Source: an uncultured Clostridia bacterium (GTDB lineage Bacteria > Bacillota > Clostridia > Oscillospirales > Oscillospiraceae). From it: a DNA stretch of 7,692 bases. The notes under the pieces are model-generated. The model saw nothing but the letters and a program-made list of their open reading frames with translations. It did not search any database and was not told where the DNA came from. The DNA is taken from contig CAMVJF010000074.1 of the NCBI GenBank assembly GCA_947167725.1, positions 1-7,692 of the forward strand. Reading direction: 5' to 3'. This document shows, piece by piece, positions 1 to 6,324 of the stretch (within the stretch, counting starts at the first letter, position 1; every line of letters begins with the position of its first letter). Position numbers and translations under genes: made by a program.

Positions 1-1139
1 GGCAGGATCGCGCACTTATAGGGAGCGAGCGCCGGGTGGAGATGCAGCACGGTGCGGATGTCGTCGTTGCCCTTCTTGTCCTGGCCGACGACCTGCTCGT
101 CATACGCCTCGCACAAAAAGGCGAGCGCAACGCGGTCACAGCCGAGCGAAGGCTCGATAACATAGGGGATATAGTGCTCGTTCGTGTCCTGGTCGAAATA
201 ACTCAGATCCTTGCCGGAAGCCTCCTGATGGCGGCCGAGATCGTAGTCCGTGCGGTCGGCGATGCCCCAAAGCTCGCCCCAGTCGGTGAAGGGAAAGGCA
301 TACTCAATGTCGGTCGTCGCACGGGAGTAGAAGGCCAGCTCGGCTTTCTCATGGTCGCGCAGACGCAAATGCTCTTCGGAGATGCCGAGAGAGAGAAGCC
401 AGCGTTTGCAGTAGTCCTTCCAGTAGGCAAACCACTCAAGGTCGGTTCCCGGCTTGCAGAAGAACTCGCACTCCATCTGCTCGAACTCGCGCGTACGGAA
501 GGTGAAGTTGCCCGGGGTGATCTCGTTGCGGAAGGCCTTGCCGACCTGGCAGACGCCGAAGGGAAGCTTTTTTCTGGTCGTGCGCTGGATGTTGGCAAAG
601 TTGACAAAGATGCCCTGCGCGGTCTCCGGGCGCAGATAGCAGACGGAGGAGGAGTCCTCGGTCACGCCGATGGCGGTCTTGAACATGAGGTTGAACTTGC
701 GGATCGGGGTGAAATTATGCTTGCCGCAGACAGGGCAGACGATGTCTTCATGCGCGGCAATGAAGGTGTCCATCTCGTCGAAGGTCATCGCGTCGACGTT
801 GACCTCGCTATGCTCCTCGCCGATGAGTTTGTCGGCGCGGTGACGGGCTTTACAGCTCTTGCAGTCGAGTAGAGGATCGGAGAAGCCGGCCACGTGCCCG
901 GTCGTCACCCAGGTCTGCGGGTTCATCAGGATCGCCGCGTCGAGACCGACGTTGTAGGGGCTTTCCTGCACAAACTTCTTCAGCCAGGCCTTTTTGACGT
1001 TGTTCTTGAACTCGACGCCCAGCGGACCGTAGTCCCAGGAGTTGGCAAGTCCGCCGTAGATCTCGCTGCCGGCGTATACAAAGCCGCGGTTCTTGCACAG
1101 GGCGACGATCTTGTCCATCGTTTTTTCGTTGTGTTCCAT
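1..1139 (-). CDS. glyS: Glycyl-tRNA synthetase, alpha2 type (3' part cut by window edge)
   Basis: Class II aminoacyl-tRNA synthetase that charges tRNA-Gly with glycine in the cytoplasm. Translating the minus strand from the ATG at 1139 gives about 379 residues of a family usually near 460, so the C-terminal part lies outside the window. Visible hallmarks are YGGLANSWDYGPLG near the N-terminus, two Cys-pair segments (CKSCKARH, CPVCGKHN), FNLMFKT, YLRPETAQGIFVNF, motif 2 with FRNEI (Arg about residue 204) and RTREFEQME, and motif 3 EPSLGCDR (Arg about 336). The last visible stretch, HLHPALAPYK, starts the anticodon-binding domain. The start is supported by AGGAAG six bases upstream (1146-1151). 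The leader is only about 57 bases and shows no T-box, although glycine T-boxes are common before glyS in Firmicutes. Also called glyQS in some annotations. Family assignment is very secure. Confidence 0.97.
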   Translation of the reverse strand, partial: MEHNEKTMDKIVALCKNRGFVYAGSEIYGGLANSWDYGPLGVEFKNNVKKAWLKKFVQESPYNVGLDAAILMNPQTWVTTGHVAGFSDPLLDCKSCKARHRADKLIGEEHSEVNVDAMTFDEMDTFIAAHEDIVCPVCGKHNFTPIRKFNLMFKTAIGVTEDSSSVCYLRPETAQGIFVNFANIQRTTRKKLPFGVCQVGKAFRNEITPGNFTFRTREFEQMECEFFCKPGTDLEWFAYWKDYCKRWLLSLGISEEHLRLRDHEKAELAFYSRATTDIEYAFPFTDWGELWGIADRTDYDLGRHQEASGKDLSYFDQDTNEHYIPYVIEPSLGCDRVALAFLCEAYDEQVVGQDKKGNDDIRTVLHLHPALAPYKCAIL

Positions 1140-1202
1140 GTTTTTCTTCCTTTCCCGCGGCTGGCTGCCGCAGAGAGATTATTTGTCTTCCGACAAAAAT
1201 CT

Positions 1203-1231
1203 AATATATCAGATTGTTCCGGACGGTGCAA
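1203..1231 (-). promoter_or_regulatory. Sigma-A-type promoter of glyS
   Basis: On the minus strand TTGCAC (1226-1231) and TATATT (1203-1208) are separated by exactly 17 bases, five of six matches to consensus in the -10 and four of six in the -35. The predicted transcript starts near 1196, giving a leader of about 57 bases. The T-rich DNA just upstream on this strand (about 1240-1305) could act as an UP element. Confidence 0.7.
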
Positions 1232-1309
1232 CGAAAACTTATTATTGGCAATAAAAAAACAGTATAAAATAACGAAAACAAAAAGGTTGAAAAAACAACA
1301 AAAAAAGTG

Positions 1310-1338
1310 TTAACATAATCCGTGTTAAGGTGTATACT
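1310..1338 (+). promoter_or_regulatory. Sigma-A-type promoter of deacetylase-coaX unit
   Basis: TTAACA (1310-1315) and TATACT (1333-1338) lie 17 bases apart, each close to consensus. Predicted start is near 1345, leaving a leader of about 29 bases to the GTG at 1374. The A-rich run at about 1251-1306 just upstream resembles an UP element. The direct repeat GTGTTAA (1307-1313 and 1322-1328) overlaps the -35 and the spacer. Confidence 0.72.
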
Positions 1339-1373
1339 ATAAAAACAACAGAACTATTGAGGTGGAAGTCATC

Positions 1374-2885
1374 GTGCAGGAGAAAAAGAGAAAAACTGCA
1401 AAACATACGAGCGAAGCACACAGAACGCGGGAAGAGATCAAAAAGGACTATCGAAAGAAAAAAGCGACAGTCGTTTTTGCCATCGCGTTGGTGTATCTGG
1501 TGATCGTCGCGGCTGCCGCCGTCATCATCGACGATCGACATGTCGAGATCTCGCTGCGGGGAGACGAAGATCTTCTTGCCGAAGTCGGACACGAGCTGGT
1601 CGACCCCGGCGCCGAGGCATATCTGAACGGCAACCTCTTTGGACGCAGCAGAAATGAGATCCCCGTGCGTGTCGAGGGAAAGCCGGACATGGATAAGATC
1701 GGCGATTATCTTGTCGTCTATCGCGCGGATTTTGCGAACAAGGGCGCCGAATGCAGCCGTATGGTTCACGTCCGCGATACTACGCCGCCCGAGATCACGC
1801 TCAAGCACGAGGACGGATACCTTGCCAACTGGCTCGTGGGCTATACCGAAGAGGGCTACACTGCCATTGATAATGTCGACGGCGATATCACAGACTGCGT
1901 CGTGCGCACCGAGGTGGACGACAAGGTCTTTTACAGCGTGACAGACAGCTCGGGGAACGAAGCAAAGGCGGAGAGACAGATCGAATACAGTCTTTCCGAG
2001 CCGATGATCAAACTTATCGGCGGCGAAGAGGTGGAGATCGGCGCCTGCCTGCGCTATGAAGATCCGGGCTATGAGGCAATCGACGGAAGCGGCAACGATC
2101 TGACGAGTTATGTTCAGGTGACGGGAAACGTGGTGCCTTATCAAGTCGGACGCTACCAGCTGAACTACTCGATCACAAACGAACAGGGGGAGACCGCGAC
2201 TGCGCAGCGCATCGTCGACATCGTCCCGCAGCCTTATATCAAGACCGTGATCCCCGAGGAAAAGACGATCTATCTCACTTTCGACGACGGACCGAGCGAG
2301 TATACCGACCGCCTGCTCGACGTGCTGGCGCGCTACGACGCCAAGGCGACCTTCTTTGTCACAGGCTTTCAGCCGGAATACTTTGACTGCATCGGCCGCG
2401 CTTACCGCGAGGGGCATGCGATCGGCGTCCACAGCCAAACGCATGAATATGAGATCTGCTACGCCAACGACCAGGCCTTTTTCGATGACTTCCTGTGGAT
2501 GGAGGATCTGATCTATTCTCAGACCGGCAGTTATACCAAGCTCTTTCGATTCCCCGGCGGCAGCAGCAACACGGTCAGCCGCATGTACAGTCCCGGGATT
2601 ATCTCGAGGCTGGCAAAATATATGACCGACATGGGGTATGTCTATTTCGACTGGAGCGTTGACAGCGGCGACGCGCTCGGCGGCGCGAAAACCAGCTATG
2701 CGGTCGCCAACAACGTTACCGCGGGCTGCAGCGAGGAGACTGTGAGCGTCGTGCTGCAGCACGATACAAAGGGCTTCAGCGTCAACGCGGTCGAGTCGAT
2801 CCTGCGCTGGGGCAAGAATCACGGCTATACCTTCAAGGCGCTCGACGAAACAAGCTATACGGCGCATCATCCGATCGCCAACTGA
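1374..2885 (+). CDS. Membrane-anchored polysaccharide (peptidoglycan) deacetylase with Ig-like repeats
   Basis: 503-residue protein. Residues 1-30 are strongly basic, 31-52 form one hydrophobic helix, so the rest is expected outside the membrane. Residues about 56-290 look like three DUF5011/Ig-like repeats (TPPEI at 137, NVDGDIT in the second, EPMIKLIGG at 209). From about 298 there is a NodB-type carbohydrate esterase 4 domain: TFDDGP (Asp304, Asp305), HSQTH (metal ligands His353, His357), RFPGG (392-396), DWSVD (426-430) and LQHD (His463), so all catalytic motifs are present. The family removes acetyl groups from cell-wall N-acetylglucosamine or related glycans, often giving lysozyme resistance; the exact substrate is inferred. 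The GTG at 1374 is preferred over the GTG at 1362 because GAGGTGG (1359-1365) sits eight bases before it and would overlap the earlier start. Followed by coaX after 25 bases, probably one transcript. Confidence 0.93.
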   Translation: MQEKKRKTAKHTSEAHRTREEIKKDYRKKKATVVFAIALVYLVIVAAAAVIIDDRHVEISLRGDEDLLAEVGHELVDPGAEAYLNGNLFGRSRNEIPVRVEGKPDMDKIGDYLVVYRADFANKGAECSRMVHVRDTTPPEITLKHEDGYLANWLVGYTEEGYTAIDNVDGDITDCVVRTEVDDKVFYSVTDSSGNEAKAERQIEYSLSEPMIKLIGGEEVEIGACLRYEDPGYEAIDGSGNDLTSYVQVTGNVVPYQVGRYQLNYSITNEQGETATAQRIVDIVPQPYIKTVIPEEKTIYLTFDDGPSEYTDRLLDVLARYDAKATFFVTGFQPEYFDCIGRAYREGHAIGVHSQTHEYEICYANDQAFFDDFLWMEDLIYSQTGSYTKLFRFPGGSSNTVSRMYSPGIISRLAKYMTDMGYVYFDWSVDSGDALGGAKTSYAVANNVTAGCSEETVSVVLQHDTKGFSVNAVESILRWGKNHGYTFKALDETSYTAHHPIAN

Positions 2886-2910
2886 CAATCTGTAACAGGA
2901 GGGCTTCACC

Positions 2911-3675
2911 ATGATTCTTGCTATCGACGTGGGAAACACCAACATCGTCCTCGGCGCGATCGACGAGGGAAAGATCGTTTCCGTCGTGCGCATCCATACC
3001 GATACGCGCGAGACGGAGGCGGAGTATACGATCAAGCTCAAGGAGATCTTCTACGCCTACGGTATGTCGGCGGAAGAATTTGAAGGCGCGATCCTCTCGT
3101 CGGTCGTTCCTCCCGTGACCGGCGCGATCTCCCGCGCGGTCAGGCAGCTTACGGGACTGGAATGCCTGATTGTCGGACCCGGTATGAAGACCGGGATGAA
3201 TATCCGAATCGATGATCCCGGCACGGTCGCCGGTGATCTGATCGTCGGCGGCGTCGCAGCCATGCAGTTTTACGGAACGCCGGTCATCGTGCTCGATCTC
3301 GGCACTGCGACGACCGCCACGGTAATTGATGAGAAGGGCTCCTTCCGCGGCGGCGCGATCATGCCCGGCGTGAAGCTTTCTTACGGAGCTCTTGCTGCGG
3401 GGACGAGCCTGCTGCCCGATATATCCATCACTCCGCCGAAAAAATGCATCGCGACGAATACGGTCGATTGTATGCGTTCCGGCGCCGTCTATGGAACGGC
3501 GTCCATGATCGACGGGCTGATCGATCGCATGGAGTCGGAGATGGGGCAGAAGTGCGCCGTCGTTGCTACCGGCGGTCTTGCCTCGAGCATTACGCCGTAT
3601 TGCAGACATGCGATCGAATGCGACGACGATCTTCTGCTTAAGGGAATGTGGGTCCTGTATCAGAAAAACAAGTGA
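2911..3675 (+). CDS. coaX: Type III pantothenate kinase
   Basis: 254 residues, the usual length for CoaX. It phosphorylates pantothenate with ATP, the first step of coenzyme A synthesis; the type III family is known to be insensitive to feedback by CoA and to need a monovalent cation. Visible motifs of the ASKHA fold are the N-terminal phosphate loop DVGNTN (6-11), SSVVPP, GPGMKTG, the catalytic-region Asp109 in AGDLIVG, DLGTATT (129-135), GGAIMPG, and ATGGLAS near the C-terminus. The ATG has AGGAGGG (2897-2903) seven bases upstream. It lies 25 bases after the deacetylase with no terminator between, so it probably shares that promoter, and it ends just before a strong hairpin. The link between the two products is not obvious and may only be positional. 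Confidence 0.96.
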   Translation: MILAIDVGNTNIVLGAIDEGKIVSVVRIHTDTRETEAEYTIKLKEIFYAYGMSAEEFEGAILSSVVPPVTGAISRAVRQLTGLECLIVGPGMKTGMNIRIDDPGTVAGDLIVGGVAAMQFYGTPVIVLDLGTATTATVIDEKGSFRGGAIMPGVKLSYGALAAGTSLLPDISITPPKKCIATNTVDCMRSGAVYGTASMIDGLIDRMESEMGQKCAVVATGGLASSITPYCRHAIECDDDLLLKGMWVLYQKNK

Positions 3676-3677
3676 GA

Positions 3678-3720
3678 ACAACAAAACGTCCGGACCGAAA
3701 CGGTCCGGACGTTTTGTTGT
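3678..3720. terminator. Bidirectional intrinsic terminator between coaX and hypB
   Basis: A perfect 20-bp inverted repeat (3678-3697 and 3701-3720) with an AAA loop. The core is GTCCGGACCG. The right arm ends in GTTTTGTTGT and is followed by GTTTT, giving a U-rich tail for coaX; the left arm read on the minus strand ends in the same T-rich sequence, serving hypB. It starts two bases after the coaX stop and ends 22 bases before the hypB stop. Confidence 0.92.
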
Positions 3721-3742
3721 GTTTTGCCGCAGGACGGAATTG

Positions 3743-4414
3743 TCAGCCCTCGTTCCAGGCCTTGATCTGTGTTCGCAGCCAGTCCGCCCACTCGTCGATC
3801 CCCTCGCCGGTGCGGGCGGAGATCGGGATGATCTTCATGTTGGGATTCAGACGGCGGACATATTTTTCGCAGGCTGCAAGATTAAAGTCGAAGTAAGGGA
3901 GCACATCGATCTTGTTGATCAGCAGCACGTCACAGATGGAGAACATGAGCGGATACTTCAGAGGCTTGTCGTCCCCCTCGGGAACGGAGAGGATCATTGC
4001 ATTTTTCGACGAGCCCGTATCAAACTCCGCGGGGCAGACGAGGTTGCCGATGTTTTCAAGAATGGCAAAATCGACGTCGTCCACGCCGAGTCCCTCAAGA
4101 CCCTGGCGTGTCATCCCCGCGTCAAGATGGCACATGCCGCCGGTGTGGAGCTGGATGACCTTCGCCCCCGTCTTTTCGATCGTGGCTGCGTCGACGTCGG
4201 AGTCGATATCGGCCTCCATGACGCCGATGCGGAATTCGTCCTTCAGCGCGGCGATCGTACGCTGAAGGGTCGTCGTTTTGCCGCTGCCGGGAGAACTCAT
4301 TAAATTGAGCAGAAAGACTTTGTCCTTCTTCAGTTCCTGACGAAGCTTGTCAGCCTCGCGATCATTGTTTTCAAATACGCTCTGCTTGATTTCAAGAACA
4401 CGGAAACCTTCCAT
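3743..4414 (-). CDS. hypB: Hydrogenase nickel incorporation GTPase HypB-like
   Basis: 223-residue SIMIBI-class GTPase. HypB hydrolyses GTP to help load nickel into [NiFe]-hydrogenase (and sometimes urease), usually with HypA. Visible motifs are the P-loop SSPGSGKTT (40-48), EADIDSDVDA (67-76), GGMCH with metal-ligand candidates Cys95 and His96, ENIGNLVCP with Cys127, NKID (167-170) and SARTGEG (199-205). The GG-x-CH and NLVCP pattern separates it from the related UreG. There is no N-terminal histidine-rich stretch or CxxCGC motif, so it is the short form without a nickel-storage region. The ATG is supported by GGAGG (4423-4427) eight bases upstream. No other hyp or hydrogenase gene lies in the window, so its partner enzyme is elsewhere. 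It is divergent from the HAD phosphatase gene. Confidence 0.93.
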   Translation of the reverse strand: MEGFRVLEIKQSVFENNDREADKLRQELKKDKVFLLNLMSSPGSGKTTTLQRTIAALKDEFRIGVMEADIDSDVDAATIEKTGAKVIQLHTGGMCHLDAGMTRQGLEGLGVDDVDFAILENIGNLVCPAEFDTGSSKNAMILSVPEGDDKPLKYPLMFSICDVLLINKIDVLPYFDFNLAACEKYVRRLNPNMKIIPISARTGEGIDEWADWLRTQIKAWNEG

Positions 4415-4442
4415 GGAAAAAACCTCCGATGTATGGTATAAT
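4414..4442 (+). promoter_or_regulatory. Extended -10 promoter of the HAD phosphatase gene
   Basis: A perfect TATAAT (4437-4442) preceded by TG in the extended -10 position (4434-4435) and a poor -35 TGGAAA (4414-4419) with 17-base spacing. The predicted start near 4449 gives a leader of about 65 bases. The -35 touches the start codon of hypB and the core overlaps the hypB ribosome binding site region on the other strand. Confidence 0.58.
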
Positions 4443-4456
4443 AGAATAATAAAACA

Positions 4457-4485
4457 AGTTTAGCACGCTTTGCCGTTTTTTTCAA
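4457..4485 (-). promoter_or_regulatory. Possible promoter of hypB (weak)
   Basis: On the minus strand TTGAAA (4480-4485) and TAAACT (4457-4462) are 17 bases apart. The -35 matches five of six, the -10 only four of six. Other AT-rich hexamers nearby (TATTAT, TATACC) could serve instead, so the exact position is uncertain. Confidence 0.35.
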
Positions 4486-4513
4486 TGCTTCGAAGCAGAA
4501 AAGGGGAAACGAA

Positions 4514-5185
4514 ATGATGCGATACCAGGCGATCCTATTTGATATGGACGGAACGGTGCTCGACACGCTGCGGGATCTCAACGCCGCGGTCAACCAGACG
4601 CTTGCTCATTTCGGTTATCCGGTCCAGAGCATCGACGACACTCGCCGATTCGTCGGCAACGGGTCAAGGCGTCTCATTGAGCTTTCCGTCCAGGACGGGA
4701 TGCCGGACGAGCGGATCGACGAGCTCCTCGCATGGTATCTGCCATATTATAACGCCCACGCAAACGACACGACCGCGCCATATCCGGGAATCCGCTCTGT
4801 GCTCGACGCCTTTCATCGCGATGGCTTGCCGATGGCGATCGTATCAAATAAGCCGGACCGAACGGTAAAGAAGCTTGCCGAGCAGCATTTCGCCGGCCTC
4901 TTTTCCTGCGCGGTGGGAGAAGACGAGGCCCACGGCATCCGCCGGAAGCCGGCGCCGGACACGCTTCTGGCCGCCGCCTCCGCATTATGCGCGCAGCCGG
5001 AGCGATGCCTCTATGTCGGCGACTCCGAGGTCGATATTCTTACTGCCTCGCGTGCGGGGATGGATTGCGCCTCCGCGCTGTGGGGCTTTCGCAGCCGTGA
5101 AGAGCTTCTATCCGCGGGAGCACGTTTCCTGATAAATAAACCGGAGGAGCTTTACGGTTTCTTGCATGAACAGAGCACAGTATAG
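4514..5185 (+). CDS. HAD-family phosphatase, phosphoglycolate phosphatase-like
   Basis: 223 residues, typical of HAD subfamily IA hydrolases such as Gph and PpaX. All four motifs are visible: FDMDGTVLDT (nucleophile Asp10, acid/base Asp12), VSNKP (Ser111), RRKPAPD (Lys145) and YVGDSEVD (Asp170, Asp174). A helical cap, about residues 18-88, lies between motifs I and II. The best general call is dephosphorylation of a small phosphorylated metabolite such as 2-phosphoglycolate from DNA repair; members of this subfamily differ in substrate and sequence alone does not decide, so I give no gene symbol. Two ATG codons are in tandem (4514, 4517); 4514 is chosen because AAGGGG (4501-4506) sits seven bases before it. 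It is a single-gene unit ending at a bidirectional hairpin shared with rsmG. Confidence 0.9.
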   Translation: MMRYQAILFDMDGTVLDTLRDLNAAVNQTLAHFGYPVQSIDDTRRFVGNGSRRLIELSVQDGMPDERIDELLAWYLPYYNAHANDTTAPYPGIRSVLDAFHRDGLPMAIVSNKPDRTVKKLAEQHFAGLFSCAVGEDEAHGIRRKPAPDTLLAAASALCAQPERCLYVGDSEVDILTASRAGMDCASALWGFRSREELLSAGARFLINKPEELYGFLHEQSTV

Positions 5186-5194
5186 AAAAGCGGA

Positions 5195-5229
5195 AAACGA
5201 GAGGATCCGTCAGACGGATCCTCTCGTTT
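5195..5229. terminator. Bidirectional intrinsic terminator between HAD gene and rsmG
   Basis: A perfect 16-bp inverted repeat (5195-5210 and 5214-5229) around a CAG loop, with core GAGGATCCGT. The right arm ends in CGTTT and is followed by GTTT, a U-rich tail for the plus-strand transcript; the left arm reads CGTTTT on the minus strand. It starts ten bases after the TAG of the HAD gene and ends two bases before the rsmG stop. Confidence 0.9.
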
Positions 5230-5231
5230 GT

Positions 5232-5936
5232 TTACAGAGCTTGTTTTTTGATCAGTGCCCAGCGCCGCGGATACTTCAGCGGAGTCGGCGCGATCTTGCG
5301 TATCAGGATCGCGCTGTGGATGATCTCTGTGCCGGGGATCGCGATGTCTTGATCGGCTTCGATTACGCCGCCGAGCAGCGAAACGGCGCGCTCGGCTTCG
5401 CGGAGCTCTTCGGAGTGCTCCGGCCCTTTCATGGCGATGAAAAGGCCGCCGGTCTTTACATAGGGAAGACACAGCTCACACAGTACGTTCAGCCGCGCTA
5501 CCGCGCGGGAAACAGCAAAATCGAAGGACTCGCGAAAGCCATCCGGGATCTCCTCGGCGCGCGCGTGAACGCATCTGACGTCAGGAAAGCCAAGAGCCTC
5601 ACATGTTGACCGCAGAAAGCCTAAGCGTTTATCCAGACTGTCGAGCAGAACAAGCGACAGGGAAGGGTCGCAGATCTTGAGCGCGAGACCGGGAAAACCG
5701 GCGCCGGTTCCGACATCGATCACGCGTTTTCCCGAAAAGTCTGCGAGCGTCAAGATCGAAGAGCTGTCGAGAAAATGCAGTCTTGCAACTTCATCTTCTT
5801 CAACGATCGCCGTCAGATTCATTACTTTGTTTGTCTCAATCAGCCTCTCGGCATAGAGACGAAAACGCTGCAGCGCGCTCTCATCATACGGCAACGAAAG
5901 CGCGGCAAAACCGTCGATCAGGTTTTTCTCCAGCAT
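5232..5936 (-). CDS. rsmG: 16S rRNA (guanine-527-N7)-methyltransferase RsmG
   Basis: 234 residues, usual RsmG (GidB) length. The enzyme uses S-adenosylmethionine to methylate G527 of 16S rRNA in the 530 loop; loss is known to give low-level streptomycin resistance. Visible signatures are NKVMNLTAI (36-44), HFLDSSSIL (54-62), the SAM-binding loop DVGTGAGFPG (74-83), LLDSLDKRLGFL, HARAEE, VSRAVARL and MKGPE. The ATG lies only three bases after the stop of the upstream TSCPD gene, with a modest AGG eight bases before it, so translation is probably coupled. Elsewhere rsmG often sits beside mnmG near the replication origin; that partner is not seen here. It ends two bases from a shared terminator. 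Confidence 0.96.
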   Translation of the reverse strand: MLEKNLIDGFAALSLPYDESALQRFRLYAERLIETNKVMNLTAIVEEDEVARLHFLDSSSILTLADFSGKRVIDVGTGAGFPGLALKICDPSLSLVLLDSLDKRLGFLRSTCEALGFPDVRCVHARAEEIPDGFRESFDFAVSRAVARLNVLCELCLPYVKTGGLFIAMKGPEHSEELREAERAVSLLGGVIEADQDIAIPGTEIIHSAILIRKIAPTPLKYPRRWALIKKQAL

Positions 5937-5939
5937 CGA

Positions 5940-6200
5940 TCAAGCCTGCTTTTCCTGCTCGATAGAGAGCTTGAGCGCCTTGGCAAGCTGATCGGGACAG
6001 GATGTGGGCTTGCGTCCGCAACGAATGCCCTCCAAACGATGGATCACTTCTTCGACATCCATGCCCTCGACAAGACGGGAGATCCCCTGCAGATTGCCGT
6101 CGCAGCCGCCGATAACGGAAAAGCTCTTGAGCTTGCCGTCCTCCGTCTCGATCTCCATATACTGTGAGCATACGCCTTTCGGCCTGTATGTGAATTTCAT
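5940..6200 (-). CDS. Small TSCPD-domain protein (TIGR03905-like)
   Basis: 86-residue protein carrying the TSCPD motif itself at residues 66-70. This domain is best known as the C-terminal part of vitamin B12-dependent ribonucleotide reductases and also occurs as free-standing small proteins in Clostridia, whose role is unknown. Four cysteines (11, 33, 61, 68) stand in conserved-looking settings: GVCSQ, GGCDGN, IRCGRK and TSCPD, which would suit a metal site, though that is inference. The length matches a free-standing protein, not a fragment. The ATG has AAGGAG (6209-6214) eight bases upstream. It is first in a two-gene unit with rsmG (three-base gap) and has its own good promoter. Confidence 0.88.
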   Translation of the reverse strand: MKFTYRPKGVCSQYMEIETEDGKLKSFSVIGGCDGNLQGISRLVEGMDVEEVIHRLEGIRCGRKPTSCPDQLAKALKLSIEQEKQA

Positions 6201-6229
6201 CGGGATCGCTCCTTTTTATGCTTTTCTGC

Positions 6230-6259
6230 ATGATACCACCGCCCTTTGCTCTGCGTCAA
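6230..6259 (-). promoter_or_regulatory. Sigma-A-type promoter of the TSCPD-rsmG unit
   Basis: On the minus strand TTGACG (6254-6259) and TATCAT (6230-6235) are 18 bases apart, both five of six matches, and the -10 is preceded by TG in the extended position. The predicted start is near 6223, about 22 bases before the ATG. Confidence 0.72.
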
Positions 6260-6268
6260 GAGAGGGAA

Positions 6269-6298
6269 GAATATTGCTCCCGGAGCTTTGCATACGAT
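6269..6298 (+). promoter_or_regulatory. Sporulation sigma-E-like promoter of spoIIP
   Basis: GAATATT (6269-6275), a 14-base spacer, then GCATACGAT (6290-6298). This fits the mother-cell sigma-E pattern known from Bacillus subtilis (-35 like KMATATT, -10 like GCATACAAT) with one -10 mismatch. The predicted start near 6305 leaves about 20 bases to the ATG, just enough for the ribosome binding site at 6309-6316. No good sigma-A promoter is seen for this gene. Confidence 0.75.
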
Positions 6299-6324
6299 GT
6301 GGAGAAAAGGGAGGGGAAGCGACG

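Noticed and set aside
36..872. Long plus-strand open frame of 278 residues opposite glyS
   Set aside because: It is antisense to the clearly recognisable glycyl-tRNA synthetase, has no recognisable domain and no good ribosome binding site. It is a shadow caused by GC-rich codon use.
1362..1373. Earlier GTG start for the deacetylase
   Set aside because: GAGGTGG overlaps this codon and is placed to serve the GTG at 1374 instead.
1242..3041. 599-residue minus-strand open frame across the deacetylase gene and into coaX
   Set aside because: Antisense to two genes with complete motif sets; its sequence has no family features. A codon-bias shadow.
2833..3684. 283-residue minus-strand open frame opposite coaX
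   Set aside because: CoaX on the other strand is unmistakable, and this frame begins inside the terminator region without a ribosome binding site.
4486..4497. Perfect 12-base palindrome TGCTTCGAAGCA between hypB and the HAD gene
   Set aside because: As RNA it forms only a four-pair stem and a palindrome this short arises by chance; there is no second copy here to support an operator.
6004..6324. Upstream extension of the spoIIP frame (about 107 extra residues)
   Set aside because: It would overlap the TSCPD gene and its promoter in antisense, and the ribosome binding site, sigma-E-like promoter and membrane helix all favour the start at 6325.
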